From: G020353115 sp964389685
Lineage (GTDB): Bacteria > Bacteroidota > Bacteroidia > Bacteroidales > VadinHA17
Direction: 5' to 3'
Assembly: GCA_964389685.1 (NCBI GenBank)
Contig: CAYMFM010000007.1
Coordinates: 1 to 64,000 of the forward strand
Length of the DNA: 64,000 nt
In this document: in pieces, positions 46,340 through 54,760 of the stretch
Numbering within the stretch: position 1 is the stretch's first letter
How the letters are laid out: the number at the start of each line of letters is the position of its first letter
Program-made: the position numbers and the translations under genes
The notes under the pieces: model-generated
Databases searched by the model: none
What the model was told of the DNA's origin: nothing
Seen by the model: only the letters and a program-made list of their open reading frames with translations

Positions 46340-46568
46340 TATGCTCAATAGTAATGACCACATTTCCCTTTTTGTGCCCTTCTTCAACATACCGGTGCGC
46401 TTCGGCAATCTGTTCCAACGGATAGCGTCTGTCTATGACTGGTTTGAACTTTCCGCTTTCAATGATCTCTTTGAGGAAGTGTAAATTGTCTTTTGGAACA
46501 GGTTTTTCAATTTCTTTTAGCTCAAGAACTTCAGGCGGTCCGTATTTTTCGTATACTGCGGCTTTCAT
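46332..46568 (-). pseudogene. MDR oxidoreductase reduced to 78 residues by in-frame deletion
   Basis: Residues 1-27 (MKAAVYEKYGPPEVLELKEI, EKPVPKDN) match the N-terminus of the intact paralogue at 44580-45506. Residues 28-78 (LHFLKEIIESGKFKPVIDRR, YPLEQIAEAHRYVEEGHKKG, NVVITIEHNE) match its C-terminus. About 225 residues, including the whole nucleotide-binding domain, are missing at the join after KDN, and the frame stays open. It cannot be an active reductase. Confidence 0.88.
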
Positions 46569-46598
46569 CTTGTTTTAATGTTAAATGTTTGATATTTT

Positions 46599-48878
46599 CT
46601 AATGGATAGCAGGTAATATGTATTTCTCCAGGATCCTGAACGGAGGTCTTTTGGACAGGTAATTGCCACCGGTGAAAACAACGACTGTATTGACCTCAGG
46701 CAGGACCATAATGTGTTGACCGCCAAAGCCAGAAGCAGTATACATGTGTATTTTTTTTCCGGACTGAGAATATTCCTTTGTCCACCAGGTATAGGAATAC
46801 CCTAATTTACCGGAAGGTTCGCCCGGGACATTGATCCCATGGTTACCGGCAAAGGGTGTGGCACTTTTTTCAACCCACTGTTCCGAAATAATTTGCTGTC
46901 GGTTCCAAATCCCCTCATTCAGAAACGTCACCCCAAATTTAACCATTGCCCTTGGTGTGATTCTCAGACTGTTCACTTCAACGACACCATTTGGAAATTT
47001 CAGGTAATAATCGGAAGTGTCAATACCCAGTGGCTCAAATAGATATATTTTGGCGAATGCATCAAAAGTCATATCTGTGGCATGCCTGATGATTTCACCC
47101 AGGACCTGCATATTCCCGGTTGAATAATTGAAACTTGTCCCGGGTTCATGCATCAGTGGTTTGTCCAAAATGAATGTGATTGGATCTTTGTCCTGAAACC
47201 AGATTCCAATACAGGGATTTTCAACGCTGCTATAGGGTGCACTCCATTCAGGCCAATCCAATCCGGCTGTCATGGTCAGCAGATGTTCGATGGTAATGTT
47301 CTCTTTCCCGTACGTTTTAAGGTGCTGGTGTTCCGGTAAATAATCAAATATGGACTGATAAACACTTTCGATGAAACCATGATCAATGGCAATACCAACA
47401 CAGGCAGATGTTATGCTTTTACTGGCTGACATGATATCATGCAGCATATCCCTGTCCCAGGTCACCCATTCACCATGGTGGTAAGGAGCATCCCACTGGT
47501 AATCGTGTCCCTGAAAATACTCTTCAAACACCAGTTTGTTATCCTTGTAAATGAGCATGGCATTTACCTCTGTAAACTTTCCCTGGTATATTCTATCCAC
47601 GGCTTTTGCTATTAAGCGGCCGTCAATATGCACTTCCTCTAATGTGCCGACATCAAATCCATCATAAATGTTCTCAGGACGTCGATACGTGTACTGACCG
47701 GAAGAATCGAGCTGGCAGCTGACATTCAGTATTGAAAGAGCAATAAATAAAAAAATCGCTTTCTTCATAAATAAACCATTGTATCTTTTCATATGCTTAC
47801 CTTTGTGTGCAGCAGGCACTTCTTTACTTGCTTTCTTTAATCCAAACAGAGGTCTTGCAAAAGGAATCCTTTTGATGATCAAATCATACAAAGTAAAACA
47901 TCCTATGCTTGTAAACGCAATAATCAGGATGAATTTTAATGCTGTTGGAATATCGAGTGGTAATATCAGGAACGAACCCAGGTACAGGAAAATCATGTGT
48001 ATGATATAGATTGGATAGGCTCCCTGGCTTAAATAATGTAATGTTTTACTGGGGTGATTCAGGTATTTATAAGCCAGACCAAAAATGGCAAAGATCCAGG
48101 CGTTGGATTCGATAGCCATAAGGTAGTTGGGTGCTTTTAGTTCAAAAACAATGAAGCGAACCGAAAAAAGTATTACGGCGATAGAGATAAATAACCATCT
48201 CCATTTCAGTATGGTTTGCCAGAATGCATTTCCACTGTGAATAGATGTAAATCCGAAAAAGAATGCCAGCAATCCTAACAGAAATCCGTGCAATGTTATC
48301 GCATACATTTCATATGTTTCGGGTTTAATGATTACCGCTTCTAAAATAAAAGATCCAACGATCAGTAGCAATCCCAATGGATTACTCAACAAGGTTTTTA
48401 GCCACCTGTTGAATTTCCCCTTTTCATGCCTTTTTAAATAAAAAAATACGGGTGAAAGCAGGATCACATAGATAAATATGTTGGCGAGAAACCATAAATG
48501 GCCCGGACTGGGGATATATGCGATATCCTGGCTATAGTATTTTTGCCAGATGAAGAGGTGTACTGGAACGATGAAAAAAATTCCGAAAAGGAAGGGTATA
48601 AAAATTCTTCGGGTTCTTTCCATCAATAATTGTTTCCAATTCCTTTTTCTTATGGCAAAACCGATCCCCATTCCGGAAACAAAAAACAACAGGGGTATTC
48701 TCCACACATTCAGCATAGACATAGGTATCCATAACGATTCCAACGGTTTCTCACTTTGCAGAAATCCGATAAATACTCCCCAGGGCTGAAAAACAATTCC
48801 GATGTGATAAATCAATAGTAACCCGATGGCGATTACCCGCAGCCAATCGATATCGTATCTTCTGGTTGTTGTTGACAT
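46599..48878 (-). CDS. Acyltransferase-3-like membrane domain fused to a serine hydrolase lipoprotein
   Basis: 759 residues. Residues 1-355 form a ten-helix acyltransferase-3-like domain (YDIDWLRVIAIGLLLIYHIG, FFVSGMGIGFAIRKRNWKQL). A second complete lipoprotein signal follows, MKKAIFLFIALSILNVSC, near residue 372. Residues 390-759 are a beta-lactamase-like serine hydrolase: SxxK in MSASKSITSACV, Tyr in FNYSTGNMQVLGE and a C-terminal TASGFGGQHIMVLPE. There is no stop between the parts. Internal starts ATG 47792 (after AAAGG) and 47768 could produce the hydrolase alone. Either a fusion protein or two overlapping products; the internal signal makes a single polypeptide unlikely to stay uncut. 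Confidence 0.85.
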   Translation of the reverse strand: MSTTTRRYDIDWLRVIAIGLLLIYHIGIVFQPWGVFIGFLQSEKPLESLWIPMSMLNVWRIPLLFFVSGMGIGFAIRKRNWKQLLMERTRRIFIPFLFGIFFIVPVHLFIWQKYYSQDIAYIPSPGHLWFLANIFIYVILLSPVFFYLKRHEKGKFNRWLKTLLSNPLGLLLIVGSFILEAVIIKPETYEMYAITLHGFLLGLLAFFFGFTSIHSGNAFWQTILKWRWLFISIAVILFSVRFIVFELKAPNYLMAIESNAWIFAIFGLAYKYLNHPSKTLHYLSQGAYPIYIIHMIFLYLGSFLILPLDIPTALKFILIIAFTSIGCFTLYDLIIKRIPFARPLFGLKKASKEVPAAHKGKHMKRYNGLFMKKAIFLFIALSILNVSCQLDSSGQYTYRRPENIYDGFDVGTLEEVHIDGRLIAKAVDRIYQGKFTEVNAMLIYKDNKLVFEEYFQGHDYQWDAPYHHGEWVTWDRDMLHDIMSASKSITSACVGIAIDHGFIESVYQSIFDYLPEHQHLKTYGKENITIEHLLTMTAGLDWPEWSAPYSSVENPCIGIWFQDKDPITFILDKPLMHEPGTSFNYSTGNMQVLGEIIRHATDMTFDAFAKIYLFEPLGIDTSDYYLKFPNGVVEVNSLRITPRAMVKFGVTFLNEGIWNRQQIISEQWVEKSATPFAGNHGINVPGEPSGKLGYSYTWWTKEYSQSGKKIHMYTASGFGGQHIMVLPEVNTVVVFTGGNYLSKRPPFRILEKYILPAIH

Positions 48879-48911
48879 CTTCTTTGATTATGTTTTAACC
48901 ATTTATACTGA

Positions 48912-49511
48912 CTATCGTAACATCTCCGCAATTACTGGGCGGGTCGTTTCGATCTGTTCATAATCCAGTTTCAATCCAAGCGGACCAAGGTCTTTACTGA
49001 TTTGATCATAGATGCCTTTGACACTGTCGAAAGGACCTGTCACGGTTTCCAGTGGCGTATGCCCGAAGTTGTTCTTCACATTCTTATCAGCACCGTTGCT
49101 CAACAGCATTTCTACGATCTCCTTGCGGCACAAAAAAGCAGCGGTGTGTAGAGGAGTTGATCCCTCACTGTTCTGAATGTTTACATCAGCCCCGGCCTCA
49201 ATTAAGGCTCTGGCTACTTCAGTTTTACCAAATGTCGCTGTAATCGTTAACGGAGCAGATCCATACTCATCTTTTTCATTCAGATCTGAACCTGCTGCGA
49301 TGTGTTGTTTAACCGCTTTCAGATCACCCATGAATGTTGCCGTATGAATATCCATAGCCGGCGGTTTAACAGTTGCTTCAGAATCGGAGGACTGCTCTTT
49401 CCCCTTTGTTGAGTTCCCGTTCTCGCTGCCGCAGGCTGCAAAGATTAGGAGTGTGATTACCAGTACTACTGCCGGTAAACCTTTAATTAAAATGTTCTTA
49501 TGTGTTTTCAT
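48912..49511 (-). CDS. Ankyrin-repeat lipoprotein
   Basis: 199 residues. Lipoprotein signal ends LIFAACGSENG (Cys 27), followed by a short Ser/Lys linker. Residues 55-165 form three to four ankyrin repeats (DIHTATFMGDLKAVKQHIAA, GSAPLTITATFGKTEVARAL, GSTPLHTAAFLCRKEIVEML, FGHTPLETVTG). It is an envelope protein for protein-protein contact. It heads a run of minus-strand genes to 44580 with short gaps, so it may share their transcript. Confidence 0.88.
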   Translation of the reverse strand: MKTHKNILIKGLPAVVLVITLLIFAACGSENGNSTKGKEQSSDSEATVKPPAMDIHTATFMGDLKAVKQHIAAGSDLNEKDEYGSAPLTITATFGKTEVARALIEAGADVNIQNSEGSTPLHTAAFLCRKEIVEMLLSNGADKNVKNNFGHTPLETVTGPFDSVKGIYDQISKDLGPLGLKLDYEQIETTRPVIAEMLR

Positions 49512-50205
49512 AACGAATCGGTTTTTAATTTGACATTTTTTTCATGGTGTAAAGATCCGGCAATCCATGATGCATTACCAATCAGGAATGAGGCAGATCA
49601 TATAAAGTTTGGTGTGGGTGTTGTAATTATGACGAATGGATATAAATTATGACGCAATGATGAGGTGAAGGGAAAGAAGTAAGAATGGGAAACGACTAGT
49701 GCCGGGTAGTAGGTTAATAGAGTAAAACAACCCTGAATGCCTGCCTGCCGGCAGGCAGGGGGTTGAATATTAGAATATTCAGGACATCATTCAACCCCTT
49801 TAGGGTTGTGAATACATCGGATACTCAAACCACCGGTTAACACCGGTGGCTACTCATAGTTATACCCCGAAATGGGGTATTATTATAGTTATCACAATTG
49901 ATTATTTGAATAAATTAAAGGTAAAATCTATTATTAAAAACTACTAAAGAATTTGTTACCGTTATTGTGAGTGTTACACGGCAGGCAGGTGTTCAGTATA
50001 TAGTTAGCCAGCTAAAACGGGCCAACTGCTATATTTTACAACGGGAAATCATTTCATGGCCCGAACATTTGCCAAATACTTTTTATTGGCTTGATTATAC
50101 AAGCTTTCAGGTTAAGAAATCCGTTTTCAATTTGCTTTATTGAATGTTCAGGTTGTATCTTTATCCATTATTCGTAACCTTTGAAAATCTTAACATGTAG
50201 ACATA
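49512..50205. other. Palindrome-rich spacer
   Basis: 694 bases without a gene. Four palindromes lie in a row: CCTGCCTGCCGGCAGGCAGG (49740-49759), CAACCCCTTTAGGGTTG (49792-49807), CCACCGGTTAACACCGGTGG (49830-49849) and ATACCCCGAAATGGGGTAT (49862-49880). The last 300 bases are AT-rich and lead to a promoter candidate for the AraC-type gene. Confidence 0.7.
50131..50163 (+). promoter_or_regulatory. Bacteroidota-type promoter candidate
   Basis: TTTG (50131-50134), 21 bases, then TATCTTTA (50156-50163), close to the TTTG-N19-TAnnTTTG consensus. It lies 43 bases before the AraC-type gene. Confidence 0.4.
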
Positions 50206-52266
50206 ATGCCGGAAACTCCCTTCATAGAAAATGATTTCATAAGAAGGATCACAGAAATTATTGAGGAGAACATATCCAATGAGCGGTTTGGAGTTTCTGA
50301 GCTTGCAGGTAAAATGGGTATGAGCCGCTCAAACCTGTTGCGGAAAATAAATAAATTAACAAAACTATCCGTAAGCCAGTTTATCAGACAGGTTCGCCTG
50401 GAAAAAGGCATGGAAATGTTAAGGCAGACTTCCTTTACCGTCTCCGAAGTATCCTATAAGGTTGGTTTTGGCAGTCCTTCCTACTTTATCAAATGTTTCC
50501 ACGATTATTACGGGTACCCGCCCGGTGAGGTTGGGAATAGAGAATTAAAAGAAAGTGATTCCATTCAAAAGGGTCAATCCAGGAAGAAAAGAACGATTGC
50601 AGTAATTGGAGCAACGATAATCATTGTTGCTCTGGCAACTGTACTGTTCATTTTATTCAAACCATTTTCTTCCGGACAAAACGATATTGAAAAATCAATT
50701 GCCGTTTTACCATTCAAAAACGACAGCAACGATTCTACCAACCTCTATTTTATCAATGGATTGATGGAATCCGTGCTGAATGACCTTCAGAAAATTGAAG
50801 ATATAAGGGTAATCAGCAGGACCTCCGTTGAAAAGTACAGGAACAATCCGAAAACCATTCCGGAGATTGCACAGGAACTGAATGCAAATTATTTTGTTGA
50901 AGGCAGCGGTCAGAAAATTGGTGATCGGATCTTCCTGAACATTCAATTAATTGAAGCTCCGGGTGATAAACACCTGTGGTCTGAACAATACAACAGGGAA
51001 GTAACGGATATATTCGAACTTCAGGCGGAAGTTGCTAAAAATATTGTCGATAAAATAGAAGCAATCATTACACCGGAAGAGGAGGAAAGGATCAATAAAA
51101 TTCCTACGGATGACCTGGTTGCCTATGATTATTTTTTAAAAGGTCTTGATTTATTGAATAAAGGAAGTAGTGATCATCTGGAAGAAGCCATTCTCTTTTT
51201 TGAGAAAGCAATAGAACACGATGATGAATTCGCACGCGCACATGCAGCTATTGCCATTGCTTATTACTTTTTAGATTTATACCAGGCTGAGAAAAAATAT
51301 CCTGTTCAGATTAACAATTATGCGGATAAAGCCCTGTTGCTCGATTCGCAATTGCCCCAGGGTTTAATAGCAAAAGCCCTGTTTTACATGAATAGTAAGG
51401 AATATGAACTGGCCGTCCCTTATTTTGAAAAAGCGTTGGAATACAATCCGAATTATGATCTGGCCTTTGTCTTCCTTGTAGATTTATATGTGAATTATAT
51501 TCCTGATACAGAAAAATATCTGGAATATGCACTTCGGGGAATTAAAATAGATATAACAGCATATGATTCAACTACAGCAAGCATTATTTATCTGCACGTA
51601 AGCAATGCCTTTATTCAATCTGGCTTTACAGATGAAGCTGAAGCATACATTAACAAATCATTGGAATATAACCCGGAAAATTTGTATTCTGAATATGTAA
51701 AAGCTTACATCCTGTTTGCAAGGAACAGGGATTTGCAAAAAACAAAAGAGCGTTTAATTGAAGCTCTTAACAAAGATTCTACCCGGTATGACATTCTGAT
51801 TGAAACGGGGAAAATTTGTTATTTCATGAGGGATTATGAAGGTGCGTATAATTATTTTAAACGATTTATGGATATTAAGGAAGCGCTGAACCTGGATGTT
51901 TACCGGGGTGAAAATGCAAAGATCGGATTTGTATTATCAAAATTGGGACTGACAGAGGAATCTGAAAAATATTTTGCTGAGTATCTGGATTATGCTGAAA
52001 ATGATAAATCCATTTATAAACATTTAAGTTTGGCAGCCTATTATTCATATAAGGGTGACACAAAAAGGGCTATTGAACAAATGAAATTGTTTTCACAACA
52101 AGACAATTATCATTACTGGGTTATTCTTTTCTTAGAAATGGATCCTCTCTTCGATACTGTTAAAGATCTTCCTGGATTCAAAAAAACCCTTCGTGATATA
52201 GAAAATAAATTCTGGAGTAGTCATAAGCAAATTAAGGCTTCCCTTAAGGAGAAAGAATTAATCTAG
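50206..52266 (+). CDS. AraC-type DNA-binding domain, membrane helix, FlgO-like and TPR regions
   Basis: 686 residues. Residues 5-108 are an AraC-type double helix-turn-helix (FGVSELAGKMGMSRSNLLRK, FTVSEVSYKVGFGSPSYFIK). A basic linker and one membrane helix (about 130-151) follow. Residues 162-295 form an FlgO-like domain (KSIAVLPFKNDSNDSTNLYF, ELNANYFVEGSGQKIGDRIF). Residues 310-640 are TPRs (AILFFEKAIEHDDEFARAHA, AVPYFEKALEYNPNYDLAFV). It reads as a one-component membrane regulator: DNA binding inside, sensing outside. The AraC domain is at the N-terminus, opposite to most AraC proteins but as in CadC-like and hybrid-sensor relatives. Targets are unknown. It converges on the TPR gene at 52276 with a 9-base gap. 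Confidence 0.88.
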   Translation: MPETPFIENDFIRRITEIIEENISNERFGVSELAGKMGMSRSNLLRKINKLTKLSVSQFIRQVRLEKGMEMLRQTSFTVSEVSYKVGFGSPSYFIKCFHDYYGYPPGEVGNRELKESDSIQKGQSRKKRTIAVIGATIIIVALATVLFILFKPFSSGQNDIEKSIAVLPFKNDSNDSTNLYFINGLMESVLNDLQKIEDIRVISRTSVEKYRNNPKTIPEIAQELNANYFVEGSGQKIGDRIFLNIQLIEAPGDKHLWSEQYNREVTDIFELQAEVAKNIVDKIEAIITPEEEERINKIPTDDLVAYDYFLKGLDLLNKGSSDHLEEAILFFEKAIEHDDEFARAHAAIAIAYYFLDLYQAEKKYPVQINNYADKALLLDSQLPQGLIAKALFYMNSKEYELAVPYFEKALEYNPNYDLAFVFLVDLYVNYIPDTEKYLEYALRGIKIDITAYDSTTASIIYLHVSNAFIQSGFTDEAEAYINKSLEYNPENLYSEYVKAYILFARNRDLQKTKERLIEALNKDSTRYDILIETGKICYFMRDYEGAYNYFKRFMDIKEALNLDVYRGENAKIGFVLSKLGLTEESEKYFAEYLDYAENDKSIYKHLSLAAYYSYKGDTKRAIEQMKLFSQQDNYHYWVILFLEMDPLFDTVKDLPGFKKTLRDIENKFWSSHKQIKASLKEKELI

Positions 52267-52275
52267 AGATGAAGG

Positions 52276-54249
52276 CTACAACAATCCCTGCTCCTCCATC
52301 CGGTTGATCCTGATTCTGATTTCCGCTTTTTCATCATTTGCTCGTTTCACGATCTCCTTGAATTCCTCATCATCCCTGAGATTATCAAACAAGGGATCCA
52401 CTTTTATGTATTCATGAGTCCCGTTCGTGAATCCCAGATTCTCGTATTCCCGGAGCCACTTCATTGCTTCTTCCCTGTTTCCAAGAAAAGCATAAACACT
52501 TGCGAGATCATACGCTGCAAGCGTGATACCGTATTGATTCCTTTGTTTAATGCTTTCCTCACAAATAATGATTTGCTTATTGAAATATTCCATGGCTTCA
52601 TCTTTCTTGCCGTTGGCCCAGAGAATATTCCCAATATGATGATTATTATTCATTAATTCAATCGAGGAATATTGCATACCGTTTTTCCGACATTCTTCTG
52701 CTTCTGCAATCCTTCCCAGCCCAAGGAGTGCAGTAGACTTCAGGTAGTACGAGCCCCAGTCTTCCGGTTGTGCAGCTATGCCTGCTTCAGCCACGGCAAG
52801 CAATTCTTCCCATCTGCCCTGGATTTCCAGTATCCACCAGTTGGCTTCAAAAGCCAGGTCCACTCCGAGCTTTTCCTGGAGATATAGTTCTGCCTTTTCC
52901 AGGTCCCCGACAGAAACGTATATCCACCAGATATTTAACTGGATTGCCATAACCCTGTCCCCTTTTTCCAGAATTTCAGCCTTCCTGAAATTTATCAAAG
53001 CCTCGACATAATCCCGTGAATTAAAACAGATCATCCCCAATCTTGTGTAAGCTGTTGCATAATTCGGATCTAACCGTATGGCGGCTTTCAGATCGTCCGT
53101 TGCTCTTTCTCTTTGAGCTCTTTCATAGTAGTATGTCCCCCGGCCAACATAAGCTTCCACAAGGTTTGAGTCCAGTTCCAGTGCTTTGTTAAAATAGATA
53201 AGTGCCGAGTCCAGGTAGAACGGCTTATAATAGGTGGATAACCATTCGTCACCAACAAAGCTGTTGCCAAGCCAGTAGTATGCCAGTGCGAACTCTGGAT
53301 CAAGGGCAAGGGATTTATGTGCCAGCTGAACAACACTGTCCAGGTGACTTTTTTCACGGGTAAATATATAACTATAGTATTGGTCGATTGCCTTTAAATG
53401 ATAGTCGAAAGCAGTCATATCACTAGTCGGAACCTTCTCGATGAGCTGAATTTCCTGTGGTGTGATTATGGCTTCCAGTTCAGATGCAACGGCCCGGGCA
53501 ATTTCGCTCTGAATGGTAAACAGATCCCGGTATTCCCGGTCGTAGAGTTCAGACCACAGGTGATCCTCATTCATGGCACGGATCAGCTGAATACTGATTC
53601 GTACCTGGTCACCCTCCCGCTGAACGGTTCCCTCCATAATATAGTTAACACCCAGTTCTTCACCGATTTCAGGAATGAGCTTTCTTTCTTCCTTGTATTT
53701 TAGGGTTGATGTTCTGCTCAGTACCCTCAGGTCGGATATTTTTGACAACTGGTTGATGATCACATCCGTGATTCCGTCGCTGAACCAGGATTGTTCTTCA
53801 TCCCTGCTCAGGTTCTCAAAAGGCAATACGGCAATAGACCTTTCAAGTTCGGGATAATCGTTAGCCTGTTTTCTGCCACTGAAGATATTTACAGCCAGCA
53901 AGCCAAGAATGATCACAACACTTACATAGGTAGCTATTTTCCAACCAACCAATTTTGCGGGTTTTTCTTTTAGTTGTTCAGTTTCCTCACTTATTGATTT
54001 TGTCTTTTGAACTCCTTCAGGTGTAATATCGTACACCCAGGATAAAATGATTGAAATGACAAAGCCGATACAAAGTAGTACGAATACCAGCTTCAATGTC
54101 CAGCCTGGCAACCCGAATGGTTCGGCAATGATATCCACCAGTTCAAGGAGGATGAATGCAGCGGCAGCATAGACCGGGATTACCCGGATTACCCTCCTTC
54201 GTTTAAGCTCCTCCCAGAAGTTTAATGGATTGTTGGATTGTTCGGGCAT
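52276..54249 (-). CDS. Membrane-anchored FlgO-like/TPR protein (ELKRRKV family)
   Basis: 657 residues from MPEQSNNPLNFWEELKRRRV (start by conservation; the frame is open to 54507 without support). Three-helix domain (LVDIIAEPFGLPGWTLKLVF, ILSWVYDITPEGVQKT), an extra helix near 115-135, FlgO-like domain (RSIAVLPFENLSRDEEQSWF, GVNYIMEGTVQREGDQVRIS), then TPRs from about 300 (AYYWLGNSFVGDEW, LIYFNKALELDSNLVEAYVG). The FlgO part is closer to that of the AraC-type neighbour than to the other three-helix proteins, which suggests a shared signalling module with exchanged N-termini. Confidence 0.85.
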   Translation of the reverse strand: MPEQSNNPLNFWEELKRRRVIRVIPVYAAAAFILLELVDIIAEPFGLPGWTLKLVFVLLCIGFVISIILSWVYDITPEGVQKTKSISEETEQLKEKPAKLVGWKIATYVSVVIILGLLAVNIFSGRKQANDYPELERSIAVLPFENLSRDEEQSWFSDGITDVIINQLSKISDLRVLSRTSTLKYKEERKLIPEIGEELGVNYIMEGTVQREGDQVRISIQLIRAMNEDHLWSELYDREYRDLFTIQSEIARAVASELEAIITPQEIQLIEKVPTSDMTAFDYHLKAIDQYYSYIFTREKSHLDSVVQLAHKSLALDPEFALAYYWLGNSFVGDEWLSTYYKPFYLDSALIYFNKALELDSNLVEAYVGRGTYYYERAQRERATDDLKAAIRLDPNYATAYTRLGMICFNSRDYVEALINFRKAEILEKGDRVMAIQLNIWWIYVSVGDLEKAELYLQEKLGVDLAFEANWWILEIQGRWEELLAVAEAGIAAQPEDWGSYYLKSTALLGLGRIAEAEECRKNGMQYSSIELMNNNHHIGNILWANGKKDEAMEYFNKQIIICEESIKQRNQYGITLAAYDLASVYAFLGNREEAMKWLREYENLGFTNGTHEYIKVDPLFDNLRDDEEFKEIVKRANDEKAEIRIRINRMEEQGLL

Positions 54250-54760
54250 ATGGGTTGGTTTGGATAGATAAATATATAGGTTCCGGTTATCAAATCCAAA
54301 CTCATTATTACACGTGTTAGGTGCTATGAGTTTTAAAAGCACCTGGTAACGATCAGGTGAAGTCTTTTTAATTAAAAAATGGGATACATTTTTAAGGGGG
54401 GAATGAGTTTTGCTATTGCGGGAAATATTCGAGTTGGAATAGGAATCTGGATGGGTAGGAGAGATTTTATTGGATTTGGTTTGGGGACTGGGACAAACTT
54501 GAGACAATTGACTAGTTGAATAACTGGATTTTGGATGTGACCTGATGCCTGTTAATCTTGCGCTCTGAACTAACTGAGCTAATGCCCTGCGGAATACAAA
54601 AATGGAAAAAATATTCTTTTGAGAAAATTACAATTTTATTTGAGGATTGAATTATGGATGTAGTTTAGATATTATTCATTCACAGAAGGATAATTGAAAA
54701 CAATTTCATAACTTTAGCATACTTAATTGCTTTTTAATGGGGAAATACCCTGGATATAAT
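54250..54760. other. Spacer with partial tRNA-like sequence
   Basis: About 510 bases, mostly AT-rich and without repeats of the families above. Near 54558-54587 the minus strand reads GGGCATTAGCTCAGTTAGTT then CAGAGCGC, identical in pattern to the acceptor and D-arm of a tRNA, but the anticodon arm and 3' half do not follow. A TAACTTTA at 54709-54716 could be part of the promoter of the barrel-protein gene. Confidence 0.5.
54558..54587 (-). tRNA. tRNA 5'-half remnant
   Basis: GGGCATT, AG, GCTC-AGTTAGTTCA-GAGC fits acceptor strand and D-arm; downstream bases (GCAAGATTAACAGGC) cannot form an anticodon stem and no T-arm is present. It is a fragment, not a gene. Confidence 0.35.

Noticed and set aside
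49740..49880. CRISPR array
   Set aside because: Palindromes differ from each other and there are no regular spacers or cas genes.
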